Assembly: GCA_016801885.1 (NCBI GenBank)
Contig: CM028901.1
Location: 8,799,283-8,863,282 of the forward strand
Direction: 5' to 3'
From: Toxotes chatareus
Taxonomy: Eukaryota > Chordata > Actinopteri > Toxotidae
DNA length: 64,000 bases
Made by a program: the position numbers and the translations under genes
The notes under the pieces: model-generated
The model's database searches: none
The model's input: the letters and a program-made list of their open reading frames with translations, nothing else
What the model was told of the DNA's origin: nothing
Shown: in pieces, positions 63,204-64,000 of the stretch
Layout of the letters: each line of letters starts with the position of its first letter
Numbering within the stretch: the stretch's first letter is position 1

Positions 63204-64000
63204 GTGAGTGTGTATATGTTTGTGTTGTTGTTGTTGTTGTGTGTGTGTGTGTGTACGCGCGCGGCCAAAGCTGCCTCTCTACTTACTCACCATGAAGATG
63301 TAATTAGAGCAGTGTGCTACAGACTCCAGCCTGTAGCACCAGCCGCTCTGTACAGTCACACTAAAAAAGCTTTGAGCTGCTGCAGCTGCTGGGGTTCCAT
63401 GCCACATTACAGGCGAGGGTGTGTGCCTCTTTGAAGCAGAGGGAGCAGGGCAGGGGAGGGGGTACTTTGGTGTCAGGGTGGTCTGCATGTCTGTGGAGAG
63501 AGGGGTGATAGCCCCGTTCTGGCAAAACCATATGAATGTTAAGCACAAGAGGGACAAGAAGGCCCTGTTCACCATCTGGTCTCCATTCTGGAGTTAAAGT
63601 TAGCAGTTCCTTGTGCCCACAAATAGCTTGAGACTATTCCTCTAAAATGTAATAAGTGTGTAATATGAGACAGTATCATCTATTCCTGTAGTGAGCATGA
63701 TGTAGTCAGGGACCACAGCAGTGCGAGAGGCTGGTTGTCAGCGCTATTGTTTGCGCGGCTGATGAGTTGTTGTGTAGCAGGGGGATTCGGCCCATAGATT
63801 CTCATTAATTTGGGGGAGCTTTTAGGGGGTGCTCCTCTTTTACAGTCACTGGACTGGCTGGTGCTCCAGGCAGTTACCATGGAAACAACTGCGGCAGATC
63901 TGTGTATGTGTGTCCCTGTCACTGTGTGTGTGTGTGTGATTTTGTGTTTGTATGTGTGCTGTATTTGCATACACATCCTCATTTGACTGTGCGCATGTGG

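Noticed and set aside
1..64000. CRISPR arrays, prophages, integrated viral genes, rRNA
   Set aside because: I saw no regularly spaced repeats, viral gene blocks or rRNA sequence. The window is ordinary vertebrate genomic DNA.

Overview
This is vertebrate nuclear DNA, almost certainly from a teleost fish and probably a percomorph. The genes are split by short GT-AG introns. There are many long (GT)n/(CA)n microsatellites and several interspersed repeats that I associate with percomorph genomes. The protein models match fish and human orthologues throughout. There are no operons, phages or CRISPR arrays.

Layout. From 1 to about 10.7 kb there is no convincing coding gene. It holds repeats, an old local duplication with a transposon nested inside it, a few possible untranslated exons and AT-rich blocks that look like conserved non-coding DNA. 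From about 10.7 to 21.96 kb (+) lies arpp21, an R3H/SUZ RNA-binding protein gene. One of its last introns carries a clear miR-128 hairpin, the same host-gene arrangement as in mammals. Between 21.97 and 25.7 kb is a gene-poor stretch with one well-formed but unassigned terminal exon on the minus strand (23579-23728). zftraf1 (cyhr1), a RING/TRAF-type zinc-finger gene, runs on the minus strand from 30.4 to 25.7 kb; its first exon appears to carry a one-base frameshift. dclk3, a doublecortin-domain protein kinase gene, runs on the minus strand from 38.75 to 32.88 kb. About 6 kb of gene desert follows. The last block is fabp3 (+, 45.08-48.41 kb), zcchc17 (-, 54.35-51.77 kb), snrnp40 (+, 55.36-60.92 kb) and the first coding exon of nkain1 (+, 63.15 kb, cut by the window end).

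Context. fabp3, zcchc17, snrnp40 and nkain1 keep the order and orientation known from human 1p35: fabp3 and zcchc17 are tail to tail, zcchc17 and snrnp40 are head to head on a shared promoter, and nkain1 lies downstream of snrnp40. arpp21 and dclk3 are near neighbours on human 3p22, while zftraf1 is on human 8q24. The window therefore joins segments that are on separate chromosomes in human. All exon boundaries were read by hand from splice consensus, reading-frame phase and remembered family sequences; no alignment was run.

Most notable observations: the miR-128 precursor in arpp21; the apparent frameshift in zftraf1 exon 1; a stop-free, in-frame 165-nt intron in dclk3; the orphan terminal exon at 23.6 kb; a young hAT-type MITE with perfect 60-bp inverted repeats; RFX X-box-like motifs, including one just upstream of dclk3; and TAACGTTA/GCTAACGC palindromes recurring at the CpG promoters.
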